Assembly: GCF_002157205.1 (NCBI RefSeq)
Contig: NZ_CP021358.1
Coordinates: 2,418,001 to 2,482,000 of the forward strand
Direction of reading: 5' to 3'
From: Kushneria marisflavi
Lineage (GTDB): Bacteria; Pseudomonadota; Gammaproteobacteria; Pseudomonadales; Halomonadaceae
Length of the DNA: 64,000 nucleotides
In this document: one piece after another, positions 26,444-35,139 of the stretch
Layout of the letters: every line of letters starts with the position of its first letter
How positions within the stretch are numbered: the first letter of the stretch is position 1
Notes under the pieces: generated by a model
The model's database searches: none
What the model was told of the DNA's origin: nothing
Seen by the model: only the letters and a program-made list of their open reading frames with translations
Position numbers and translations under genes: made by a program

Positions 26444-26463
26444 CGGCTATAAACAGGCTTCAA
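26435..26463 (-). promoter_or_regulatory. Sigma-70-type promoter of recN
   Basis: On the minus strand TTGAAG (26463-26458), exactly 17 nt, then TATAAA (26440-26435). This is a close match to consensus with ideal spacing, about 77 nt before the recN start. Confidence 0.75.
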
Positions 26464-26496
26464 TACCCTGAATTGGTAATTTCATCGTCATTACGC

Positions 26497-26525
26497 CTTG
26501 AGATCGTCCTCGGTATGCCCCATCT
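26497..26525 (+). promoter_or_regulatory. Sigma-32 (RpoH) heat-shock promoter of grpE
   Basis: CTTGAGA, a 14-nt spacer, then CCCCATCT. Compared with the known consensus CTTGAAA / CCCCATNT there is one mismatch, with a permitted spacer. It lies about 115 nt before grpE on the same strand. Confidence 0.82.
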
Positions 26526-26640
26526 GGATAAACAGTTTTCAGCATCAATGTCGCTCTACGGGATGACGCACTGACAGCCGGTACACGCGCAGGATGAGCG
26601 CCATGATCCAACAGTAGACACAGCGAGTCAGGAGTGGGGT

Positions 26641-27267
26641 ATGACCAACAAGCCGCATGATCCAAGGGATGAAGAACTCGAGCGTGCCGAGCGTGAAGCC
26701 GAACCGCAGCCGCTTGAGCCCGACAATACGGATACCCTTGAGGATATCGAAGGCGAGCTGGCGTCAGATGACGATGCCGTCCTGAGCCAGAGTGAACAGG
26801 AAGCAGACGTTCTGGCCGGCCGGGTAGCCGAGCTCGAGCAGGAACTGGCGCAGGCAAAGGACCAGCAAATTCGGGCTGCGGCTGAAGCCCAGAATGTGCG
26901 CCGTCGTGCCGAGCAGGATGCCGAAAAGGCGAAGAAGTTTGCGCTCGAGAAGTTCGTCAAGGAACTGCTGCCGGTCGTGGATAGCCTTGAAAAGGGCCTT
27001 GAAAGCATGAGCGAAGATGTCAGTGAAACGCATCGCGAAGGCGTGTCGATGACGCTCAGGATGCAGCTCGATGTGCTGGGCAAGTTTGGCGTCGAGCAGC
27101 TCGATCCGCACGGTGAGCCCTTTGACCCCCAATACCATGAAGCCATGACGCAGGTGGCCAATCCGGACATGGACCCCAATACGGTCATGGACGTCATGCA
27201 AAAGGGGTACACGCTCAACGGTCGTCTGGTACGCCCGGCCATGGTGGTGGTGAGCAAGCAGGCCTGA
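26641..27267 (+). CDS. grpE: Nucleotide exchange factor GrpE
   Basis: Co-chaperone that releases ADP from DnaK. The 208-residue protein has an acidic, disordered N-terminus (residues 1-55) and a long helix. The conserved [41 protein letters not shown] follows, then the C-terminal beta domain [12 protein letters not shown] ... [16 protein letters not shown]. First of grpE-dnaK-dnaJ on the same strand, preceded by an RpoH-type promoter; a separate RpoH-like site precedes dnaK. Confidence 0.97.
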   Translation: MTNKPHDPRDEELERAEREAEPQPLEPDNTDTLEDIEGELASDDDAVLSQSEQEADVLAGRVAELEQELAQAKDQQIRAAAEAQNVRRRAEQDAEKAKKFALEKFVKELLPVVDSLEKGLESMSEDVSETHREGVSMTLRMQLDVLGKFGVEQLDPHGEPFDPQYHEAMTQVANPDMDPNTVMDVMQKGYTLNGRLVRPAMVVVSKQA

Positions 27268-27302
27268 CGGCCCTTTTTCGGATGATTTGTCGGTAACGTT
27301 AC

Positions 27303-27338
27303 GTGTGGGGTCTTGAAAAGCAGCGTAATGCCCACACA
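27303..27338 (+). promoter_or_regulatory. Putative sigma-32 promoter of dnaK inside an inverted repeat
   Basis: CTTGAAA (27312-27318) is a perfect heat-shock -35. About 12 nt later CCCACAC (27331-27337) is a partial -10 match. GTGTGGG (27303-27309) and CCCACAC are exact complements, so the -10 lies in one arm of a 7-bp stem enclosing the -35. Confidence 0.55.
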
Positions 27339-27412
27339 TAGGCAGACATCCACGCAGCGTTGGCTGCGCATCGAAAGCAATTTTGGTTCAGAAGATTTTT
27401 CGAGGTGACACT

Positions 27413-29335
<1,923 letters not shown>

Positions 29336-29356
29336 GGCTTTCCACGCCTGATCTGT

Positions 29357-29391
29357 ACAACGCGGGGGCCTTGCTCCCGCGTTGTTTTTGC
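29357..29391 (+). terminator. Terminator or attenuator between dnaK and dnaJ
   Basis: ACAACGCGGG / CCCGCGTTGT stem with 10-nt middle, then TTTTT. It lies 22 nt after dnaK and 32 nt before dnaJ and would lower dnaJ relative to dnaK. Confidence 0.9.
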
Positions 29392-29422
29392 AGGTGTCAG
29401 ACTTCGGAGGATCCGTTACACC

Positions 29423-30574
29423 ATGTCCAAGCGTGACTACTATGAGGTCCTCGGCGTCGAGCGCGGCGCCGACGACAAGGAAATCAAGAAGGCCTATCGC
29501 CGACTGGCTCAGAAATATCATCCGGATCGCAATCCCGACGATGAATCTGCCGCCGAGAAGTTCCGCGAGGTCTCCGACGCCTATGAAGTCTTGGCCGATA
29601 GCGACAAGCGGGCAGCCTACGACCAGTTCGGTCATGCTGGTGTTGATGGACAGGGCGGTGGCTTCGGTGGCGGTGGCTTTGGTGGCGCCGGTGGCGCGGG
29701 CGGCTTCAGCGACATCTTCGGCGACGTCTTCGGCGATATCTTTGGTGGCGGCGGCGGACGCCGTGGCCCCGGTGGTGCCGCCCGAGGCAGCGATCTGCGT
29801 TATAACCTCGAGATCGACCTGGAAGAAGCCGTTGCCGGCACGACCGTCGATATTCGTGTGCCGCGTCTTGTCGAGTGTGATCGCTGCCACGGTGACTGCG
29901 CCGAGCCCGGCACCAGCAAGCGCACCTGTTCGACCTGTAACGGCATGGGTCAGGTTCGCATGCAGCAGGGCTTCTTTGCCGTGCAGCAGCCCTGCCCGAC
30001 CTGTCATGGCCAGGGACAGACCGTCGATACGCCATGCCGCAAGTGCAACGGCGAGGGACGTGTTCAGGAAACGCGTACCCTGTCGGTCAAGATTCCGCCC
30101 GGCGTTGATACCGGTGACCGCATTCGCCTCAACGGCGAGGGCGAAGCCGGCGTTAATGGTGGCCCGGCAGGCGATCTGTATGTACAGGTGTCGATCAAGG
30201 CGCATGCCATCTTCGAGCGTGACGGGCGTGATCTCTATTGTGAGGTGCCCATCAATTTCGTGGATGCTACTTTGGGCGGCGAGCTCGAAGTGCCGACGCT
30301 GGAAGGTCGCGTCAAGCTGCGCATTCCGCCCGAGACCCAGACCGGCAAGCTTTTCAGGTTGCGCGGCAAGGGCGTCAAGCCGGTTCGAGGCGGTGCTCCG
30401 GGTGATCTGATGTGCAAGGTCGTACTGGAAACGCCGGTCAACCTTGATGAAGATCAAAAGCAGCTGCTGCGCCAGTTCCAGGAAAGTCTGGATGGCACCG
30501 ATACGCGCCATTCGCCGCGTAAAAGCCGCTGGTTTGATGGCGTGAAAAAGTTTTTCGATGACATGCGCCCCTAA
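29423..30574 (+). CDS. dnaJ: Co-chaperone DnaJ (Hsp40)
   Basis: The 383-residue type I Hsp40 has a J-domain with HPD ([11 protein letters not shown], about 31-41), a Gly/Phe-rich linker ([18 protein letters not shown]), a zinc domain with four Cys motifs and C-terminal beta domains. The first zinc motif reads CDRCHGDC instead of the usual CxxCxGxG, adding one Cys; the other three are standard ([24 protein letters not shown]). In Pseudomonas-type genomes dapB follows directly; here about 12 kb intervenes. Confidence 0.98.
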   Translation: MSKRDYYEVLGVERGADDKEIKKAYRRLAQKYHPDRNPDDESAAEKFREVSDAYEVLADSDKRAAYDQFGHAGVDGQGGGFGGGGFGGAGGAGGFSDIFGDVFGDIFGGGGGRRGPGGAARGSDLRYNLEIDLEEAVAGTTVDIRVPRLVECDRCHGDCAEPGTSKRTCSTCNGMGQVRMQQGFFAVQQPCPTCHGQGQTVDTPCRKCNGEGRVQETRTLSVKIPPGVDTGDRIRLNGEGEAGVNGGPAGDLYVQVSIKAHAIFERDGRDLYCEVPINFVDATLGGELEVPTLEGRVKLRIPPETQTGKLFRLRGKGVKPVRGGAPGDLMCKVVLETPVNLDEDQKQLLRQFQESLDGTDTRHSPRKSRWFDGVKKFFDDMRP

Positions 30575-30591
30575 GCGCTCGAGTCGATCTC

Positions 30592-30620
30592 AAAACCCTG
30601 TCCGTTGGCAGGGTTTTTTT
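30592..30620 (+). terminator. Terminator of dnaJ
   Basis: AAAACCCTG / CAGGGTTTT stem with an 8-nt loop and T-run, 17 nt after the dnaJ stop. Confidence 0.92.
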
Positions 30621-30696
30621 ATGTCGGTACGCGGGCAGGCGTCCCGGAACGGTATCAGCTACGCTTTGGGCAGGTTTTCAACACAGGGAGAGCATC

Positions 30697-31101
30697 ATGG
30701 CAGTCATGTATGAAACCACTGTTAATGTTTCAGGCGGGCGCAAGGGGCATGCCAGAAGCGATGATGGCATCCTCGATGTCAATCTCGCCATGCCGGGCAG
30801 CGGTGCTGATGCCACTAACCCCGAGCAGCTTTTTGCCGCCGGTTATGCGGCCTGCTTCTCCAGCGCCGCCATGGGTGTTGCGCGCCAGCAGGGCCACAAG
30901 CTTGATGATATTCCGGTCGCAGCGCATGTCACGCTGGATGCGGAAAATCATGACTACAACCTGTCGGTCAAGCTGACGGCTGAAGTGGCGCTGCCTCAGG
31001 CCGAAGCAGAAAAGCTGATCGCTCAGGCCCATGAGATGTGCCCGTATTCCAAGGCCACGCGTGGCAACATTCAGGTCGATATTGAAGTGAAGGGTCACTG
31101 A
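30697..31101 (+). CDS. ohr: Organic hydroperoxide resistance protein, Ohr/OsmC family
   Basis: Thiol peroxidase for organic hydroperoxides. The 134 residues carry both reactive cysteines in family context: Cys53 in AAGYAACFSSAAM and Cys115 in HEMCPYSKATRGNI. The N-terminal Arg-containing block is GRKGHARSDDG. Monocistronic with its own terminator. No OhrR-type MarR regulator is adjacent. First gene of the block that separates dnaJ from dapB. Confidence 0.95.
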   Translation: MAVMYETTVNVSGGRKGHARSDDGILDVNLAMPGSGADATNPEQLFAAGYAACFSSAAMGVARQQGHKLDDIPVAAHVTLDAENHDYNLSVKLTAEVALPQAEAEKLIAQAHEMCPYSKATRGNIQVDIEVKGH

Positions 31102-31120
31102 CGCCACCGTACGCCAGCCC

Positions 31121-31163
31121 AAAAAAACGCACCGCAGCTCTGATAGACTGCGGTGCGTTTTTT
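31121..31163 (+). terminator. Terminator of ohr
   Basis: CGCACCGCAG / CTGCGGTGCG, a 10-bp perfect stem with a 10-nt loop, A-run before and T-run after; could act on both strands. Confidence 0.9.
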
Positions 31164-31180
31164 ATGGAGAGCATGAAGTC

Positions 31181-31588
31181 ATGTCGAGAGCGTCAATGCC
31201 AAACAGAGACTGGTCAAAAGTTCAGCCAATTCTGGCACTGTTGTGTCTGCTCGCACTGGCCGGGTGCGCCGGTCAGCAGATGTCTGACGCGCCGGGGGCG
31301 AGTGCCTCGGGGGAAGCATCCTATTACAGTGACCGACATCAGGGCGCGCGTACTGCCAGCGGTGAGCGCTACAACAGAAGTGCCATGACGGCCGCCCATC
31401 GCACGCTTGCCTTTGGTACTCGGGTGCGCGTCACCAATCTGAACAATCAGCGCCAGACCGTAGTGCGCATCAACGACCGCGGGCCCTTTTCCAGAGGGCG
31501 CATCATCGATCTTTCCCGCGCGGCGGCCGAGCAGATTGGCATGATCCGCAGCGGCGTGGCGCCGGTCAGGGTGGAAGTGCTGAAGTGA
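31181..31588 (+). CDS. Short RlpA-like double-psi-beta-barrel lipoprotein
   Basis: The 135-residue precursor has a signal peptide with lipobox LALAGC (Cys29). One DPBB domain follows: GEASYYSDRHQGARTASGERYNRSAMTAAHRTLAFGTRVRVTN ... INDRGPFSRGRIIDLSRAAAEQIGM. Family RlpA is an outer-membrane lytic transglycosylase at septa. This version lacks the C-terminal SPOR domain that binds denuded glycan, so septal targeting is doubtful. The start may be 31181 or the in-frame ATG at 31196. It ends 31 nt before a convergent ABC transporter gene. Confidence 0.85.
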   Translation: MSRASMPNRDWSKVQPILALLCLLALAGCAGQQMSDAPGASASGEASYYSDRHQGARTASGERYNRSAMTAAHRTLAFGTRVRVTNLNNQRQTVVRINDRGPFSRGRIIDLSRAAAEQIGMIRSGVAPVRVEVLK

Positions 31589-31619
31589 TTCAGGCGCTGA
31601 ACGCCTTGATCAACCGAGT

Positions 31620-32369
31620 CTAAAGCGCGGTCTCGACCACCAGCAGCGGACACCCTCTTGTGCAACTCTCGATGCGGCCATCGACCTGATAGACCTCGCG
31701 CAGAAGCTCGGCGGTCACCACGGCGCGTGTTGGGCCGCATGCCTTGAGCGCTCCCCCTGCCAGTACGATGGACTGGTCGGAAAAGCGCAGGGCATGTCCC
31801 AGATCGTGCAGGGCCACGATGATCAACATCTGGCGCTGTTCGGCCAGTCGACGAAGCACGCTTAAAAGCCCGATCTGGCGATGCAGGTCAAGTGCGGACG
31901 TGGGTTCATCCAGCAGCAGAATGTCAGGAGACTGCACCAGCGCCTGGGCAGCACTGACAAGCTGGCGCTGTCCGCCGCTGAGGTCGCCGATGTCGCGCTG
32001 GGCCAGCGCCTGAAGATTAAGCTCCTCAAGGGCAGCATCCACCTGGGCCAGATCCTCGGGCTGGACCTTGAGACGGCGACCCTGCATGCGTGCCAGCAGC
32101 ACGCTTTCATAAACGCTTAACACTGCATCGATGCGGGTCTCCTGCGGCATGTAGGCCACCGGTCGCTCGGCATGTGTGCCGGCAATCCGGACATGACCGC
32201 TGCCGGACAGCAGGCCCATGATGCGTCGAAACAGCGTGGATTTACCCGCAGCATTGGGGCCCAGCAATGCCACGACCTGACCGCCCGACAGCGTTGGCGT
32301 GGTAATGCTCGAAAGCACTTCGCGCTTGCCGTAGTGGGCGGTCACCTGTTCAAGCGTCAGGCTTACCAT
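31620..32369 (-). CDS. ABC importer ATP-binding protein (FecE/BtuD type)
   Basis: The 249-residue ATPase of a FecCD-type importer shows Walker A GPNAAGKST (37-45), Q-loop in AYMPQETRI, signature LSGGQRQ (130-136), Walker B ILLLDEPTSALD and H-loop VALHDLGHALR. It overlaps the permease gene by 7 nt and is third in the operon (binding protein, permease, ATPase), which reads leftward from a Fur-box-like site. The substrate is probably a ferric siderophore, haem or a similar complex; the sequence does not decide. Confidence 0.93.
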   Translation of the reverse strand: MVSLTLEQVTAHYGKREVLSSITTPTLSGGQVVALLGPNAAGKSTLFRRIMGLLSGSGHVRIAGTHAERPVAYMPQETRIDAVLSVYESVLLARMQGRRLKVQPEDLAQVDAALEELNLQALAQRDIGDLSGGQRQLVSAAQALVQSPDILLLDEPTSALDLHRQIGLLSVLRRLAEQRQMLIIVALHDLGHALRFSDQSIVLAGGALKACGPTRAVVTAELLREVYQVDGRIESCTRGCPLLVVETAL

Positions 32370-33433
32370 GTCGATTTCTTCTGTTTGAGAACAAGAAAGA
32401 GGAAAAACGGAATGCCGACCAGCGAGGTGATGATGCCGATCGGAATCACCGTGCCGGGAATCAGCATCTTGGAAATCACTGACCCTACAGAAAGAATAAG
32501 AGCACCGCACAAAGCCGAGGCCGGCAGGAAAAACCGCTGATCCTCACCCACCAGCATCCGGGCTATATGCGGTCCCACCAGTCCGATAAAACCGATCGTG
32601 CCGACAAAGGCCACCGACACCGACGCCAGTAGCGAGACCAGCATCAGCACCTGGAGACGAAGTCGGCGCGGGCGCACCCCCATGCTCTCTGCCTTGGCAT
32701 CCCCCAGCCGCATGGCCGTCAGCGCCCAGCCGTGTCGTGCCAGCAGCGGAATCGCGATGGCCAGCACGCCCAGCGCGACCCAGACCTTGGGCCAGGTGGC
32801 CTTGGTCAGACTGCCCATGGTCCAGAACACCACCGCCGACAGCGCCTGCTGACTGGCAAAGAACTGAATCAGGGCCATGAGTGCGTTGAAGATAAACACC
32901 ATGGCAATGCCCAGCAGCACGATGGTTTCAATCGTCACACCGCGCCGCATGCTCAAAAGGTGAATCATCAGCGCTGTGAGCATGGCCACCAGAAAGGCAT
33001 TGATGGGTACGACATAATCCACGGCGGCTGGGATGATCGACACCCCAAACGCCAGTGCCAGTGCGGCACCGAATCCGGCGCCGGCGGAAATGCCCAGCGT
33101 AAAGGGGCTTGCCAGCGGGTTGCTCAGGATGGTCTGCATCTGTGCGCCGGCGATCGATAGGCTGGCGCCGACCACAATGGCCATCAGAGCGACCGGCATG
33201 CGGATTTGCCAGACAATGACACTGAGCTGTTCGCTGACCGAGTTCGGTGTCAGCAGTGCACTCAGTACCTGGGTCAGGTCATAACGGGCCGGCCCGAGTG
33301 CCAGGTCAATGCAAAAGCTTAAAAACAGGGTGACCAGAAGCCCCAGCAGGATCAGCTGGCGTCGCAGGACCATGGCACGATAGAAGTTGCGTCCCTGTGC
33401 AGAAGAAGTCACGGCTGCCGTCAACCTATTCAT
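32363..33433 (-). CDS. FecCD-family ABC importer permease
   Basis: The 356-residue polytopic membrane protein has about ten hydrophobic segments. Family motifs include VIVWQIRMPVALMAIVVGASLSIAGAQMQTILSNPLASPFTLGIS near residues 72-116 and FVGTIGFIGLVGPHIARMLVG late in the chain (coupling region). Only one permease gene is present, so a homodimer is likely. It overlaps the ATPase gene downstream and the binding-protein gene upstream by a few nt each, so the three are translationally coupled. Confidence 0.93.
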   Translation of the reverse strand: MNRLTAAVTSSAQGRNFYRAMVLRRQLILLGLLVTLFLSFCIDLALGPARYDLTQVLSALLTPNSVSEQLSVIVWQIRMPVALMAIVVGASLSIAGAQMQTILSNPLASPFTLGISAGAGFGAALALAFGVSIIPAAVDYVVPINAFLVAMLTALMIHLLSMRRGVTIETIVLLGIAMVFIFNALMALIQFFASQQALSAVVFWTMGSLTKATWPKVWVALGVLAIAIPLLARHGWALTAMRLGDAKAESMGVRPRRLRLQVLMLVSLLASVSVAFVGTIGFIGLVGPHIARMLVGEDQRFFLPASALCGALILSVGSVISKMLIPGTVIPIGIITSLVGIPFFLFLVLKQKKSTW

Positions 33434-34556
33434 TTTCTGCCTCGAGTGACACCCAGTACCCTGGCTGATAGCTCAGCGGCAGAAATTGTTCATAAAGTTC
33501 ACGCATGGTGGCATCGGGATCAAGGGTTTTGAAAAGCTCTGGATGGAACCATTTGGCCAGCCGCTGTATTGCCACGAAATAGTAGGGGCTGTTATAGAAC
33601 TGATGCCAGATGGCATGGACCTGGTCATGAGCGACAGCATCGATGCCCGTCATGGCAGTACGATGTGTCAGGGCTTCGAGCTTGCGTCGAGCCTCTGCCA
33701 TGTCGGCGCCAGGTCCGACATCCACCCAGCCACCCCCCGGCACATAAGCCTCCCAGTCACCGCCGGTCACCACAACCTGCTGCGGGTTGGAGGCGATGAT
33801 CTGTTCGGGGTTGAGGGTGCCAAAGGTGCCCGGAATAATATCGTCGGCAATGTTTTTGCCACCGGCGATGCGTACATAATCACCGAAATTGTACGGACCA
33901 AAGCTCATGCAGCAGTCATCGCTATAACCGCCGGCACGATCAATGAACACACGCGGACGTTCAGGGTCGGCCTTCTCGATCACATCAGTGACGCGTGCCA
34001 TCTGTTCGTTGGAAAAGTTGATAAAGCGCTCCGCCTCATCACTTTTGCCCAGAAGTTCGCCCATGAGTCGAATGGAGGCCGGCGTGTCCTTGATGGGATC
34101 TTCTCGAAAATCGACATAGACGATGGGAATGCCAAGGGCCGCGAGCTTGTCCTCGTAACCGGCATCCTCGGTGGCCGTCTGTGACTCGATGTTCATGAAG
34201 ACGACATCGGGTTTGAGTGAAGCGGCCTGCTCCACATCAAAGGTGCCATCCTTGAAGCCCCCAAAGGTGGGGATATTACTGATCTCGGGAAATTTGGCGG
34301 CATAAGCGGCCCAGGTTTCCGGGTCAGCCTGGGAGAGGTCATCGCGCCAGCCCACTACGCCCTTGAAGGGCGTCTTCGGCTGCAGCACGCCCAGCAGATA
34401 GATCTGGCGCCCTTCTCCCAAAATCATGCGTTTGACCGGCGTTTCGATATGAACCTCGCGGCCTGCGATGTCAGTGACCACGGCCTCCTTCGCCTGAGCG
34501 GCGCCGGAGAGCAGGGCGAGTGCCATAAAAGCGCTAAACAGCAGGTTTCTTTTCAT
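33426..34556 (-). CDS. Periplasmic iron-complex-type substrate-binding protein
   Basis: The 376-residue protein has a signal peptide (MKRNLLFSAFMALALLSGAAQA) and a class III (helical backbone) binding fold. It begins VVTDIAGREVHIETPVKRMI, typical of Fe-siderophore, haem or B12 binding proteins. Later blocks include SLKPDVVFMN and NPQQVVVTGGDWEAY. Starts at 34556 or an in-frame ATG at 34562 are both possible; neither has a clear ribosome site. No TonB-dependent receptor is nearby, so the outer-membrane partner must be elsewhere. Confidence 0.88.
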   Translation of the reverse strand: MKRNLLFSAFMALALLSGAAQAKEAVVTDIAGREVHIETPVKRMILGEGRQIYLLGVLQPKTPFKGVVGWRDDLSQADPETWAAYAAKFPEISNIPTFGGFKDGTFDVEQAASLKPDVVFMNIESQTATEDAGYEDKLAALGIPIVYVDFREDPIKDTPASIRLMGELLGKSDEAERFINFSNEQMARVTDVIEKADPERPRVFIDRAGGYSDDCCMSFGPYNFGDYVRIAGGKNIADDIIPGTFGTLNPEQIIASNPQQVVVTGGDWEAYVPGGGWVDVGPGADMAEARRKLEALTHRTAMTGIDAVAHDQVHAIWHQFYNSPYYFVAIQRLAKWFHPELFKTLDPDATMRELYEQFLPLSYQPGYWVSLEAENE

Positions 34557-34626
34557 GATCATTGTAATGGCCAGAGAGGGGGAGACACGCTGTAAATGGG
34601 ATGGCAGACAGCATTCTGTCATGTGA

Positions 34627-34641
34627 TGATAAGGTTTATCA
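34627..34641 (-). promoter_or_regulatory. Fur-box-like operator of the ABC importer
   Basis: TGATAAGGTTTATCA matches 13 of 15 bases of the 7-1-7 Fur consensus TGATAAT-n-ATTATCA and is a perfect 6-3-6 inverted repeat. It lies about 70 nt upstream of the binding-protein start, supporting iron repression by the Fur encoded at 24147. Confidence 0.72.
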
Positions 34642-34775
34642 TTCGCATTTTTTCGGCATTATGCGAGGTTTCAGGCACGACGTCGAGTAGCGGAACACGG
34701 GAAAGTCCGTGACAGACAGATCGGCAACAGCCAGCCTGGCAGGCTGTTCTGGTCCAAGAAATATCAGGGAAGGAA

Positions 34776-34801
34776 ATGGCCCTGCCTGCAGGCAGGGCCA
34801 T
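34776..34801. terminator. Perfect 26-bp palindrome after the formate dehydrogenase operon
   Basis: Each half is ATGGCCCTGCCTG or its exact complement, with no unpaired centre. It sits 35 nt beyond the fdsD stop on the minus strand and is followed there only by a weak U-rich stretch (TTTCCTTCCC). A smaller hairpin (AACAGCC/GGCTGTT, 34726-34748) lies beyond it. Probably the fds operon 3' end. Confidence 0.6.
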
Positions 34802-34835
34802 CGGTAGAGCGGTTCAAAAAAATACGGTGCCGGAG

Positions 34836-35099
34836 TCAACCTGCATCTGAGGTCTCTTCCCAGTCCCTGACCACAACAGACATGGTCTTGAGGCGTGCCA
34901 CGGCGAGTTTCGACAAGGGGTCCAGCTCGCTGCCGTCAGTCTCGGCGTACTTGATGATCTGGCGTTTCATGTCGCGGGCCCAGAACTTCTTGAGATGACC
35001 GGCAATCTGCTCGGCCGCTGCCTCATCGCTGGCATGATGGCGATTATTGAGGCTGATCTGATTGACCATCCTGATCAGCGGAACAACGGGATCGTTCAT
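34836..35099 (-). CDS. fdsD: NAD-dependent formate dehydrogenase delta subunit
   Basis: The 87-residue small soluble protein of the FdsD family shows the pattern VPLIRMVNQISLNNRHHASDEAAAEQIAGHLKKFWARDMKRQII. In related enzymes FdsD is needed for full activity or cofactor insertion, though not strictly a catalytic subunit. It follows fdsA after 40 nt. The usual fdsC (an FdhD-type sulfurtransferase for the Mo cofactor) that precedes fdsD in Cupriavidus is missing here. ATG 35099 aligns with the family; a longer frame overlaps fdsA. Confidence 0.9.
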   Translation of the reverse strand: MNDPVVPLIRMVNQISLNNRHHASDEAAAEQIAGHLKKFWARDMKRQIIKYAETDGSELDPLSKLAVARLKTMSVVVRDWEETSDAG

Positions 35100-35139
35100 G
35101 GCAACCTCGCATGCTGGATGAATTCCGGGATGACGGCGC

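Noticed and set aside
34557..34835. Possible cobalamin riboswitch upstream of the ABC importer
   Set aside because: I looked for the B12 box and the AGGGAA/GGTGCC core in the leader and did not find them; the Fur-box-like site explains regulation better.
34639..34839. 66-codon minus-strand frame between the importer operon and fdsD
   Set aside because: It spans the palindrome and overlaps the fdsD end; composition is not protein-like.
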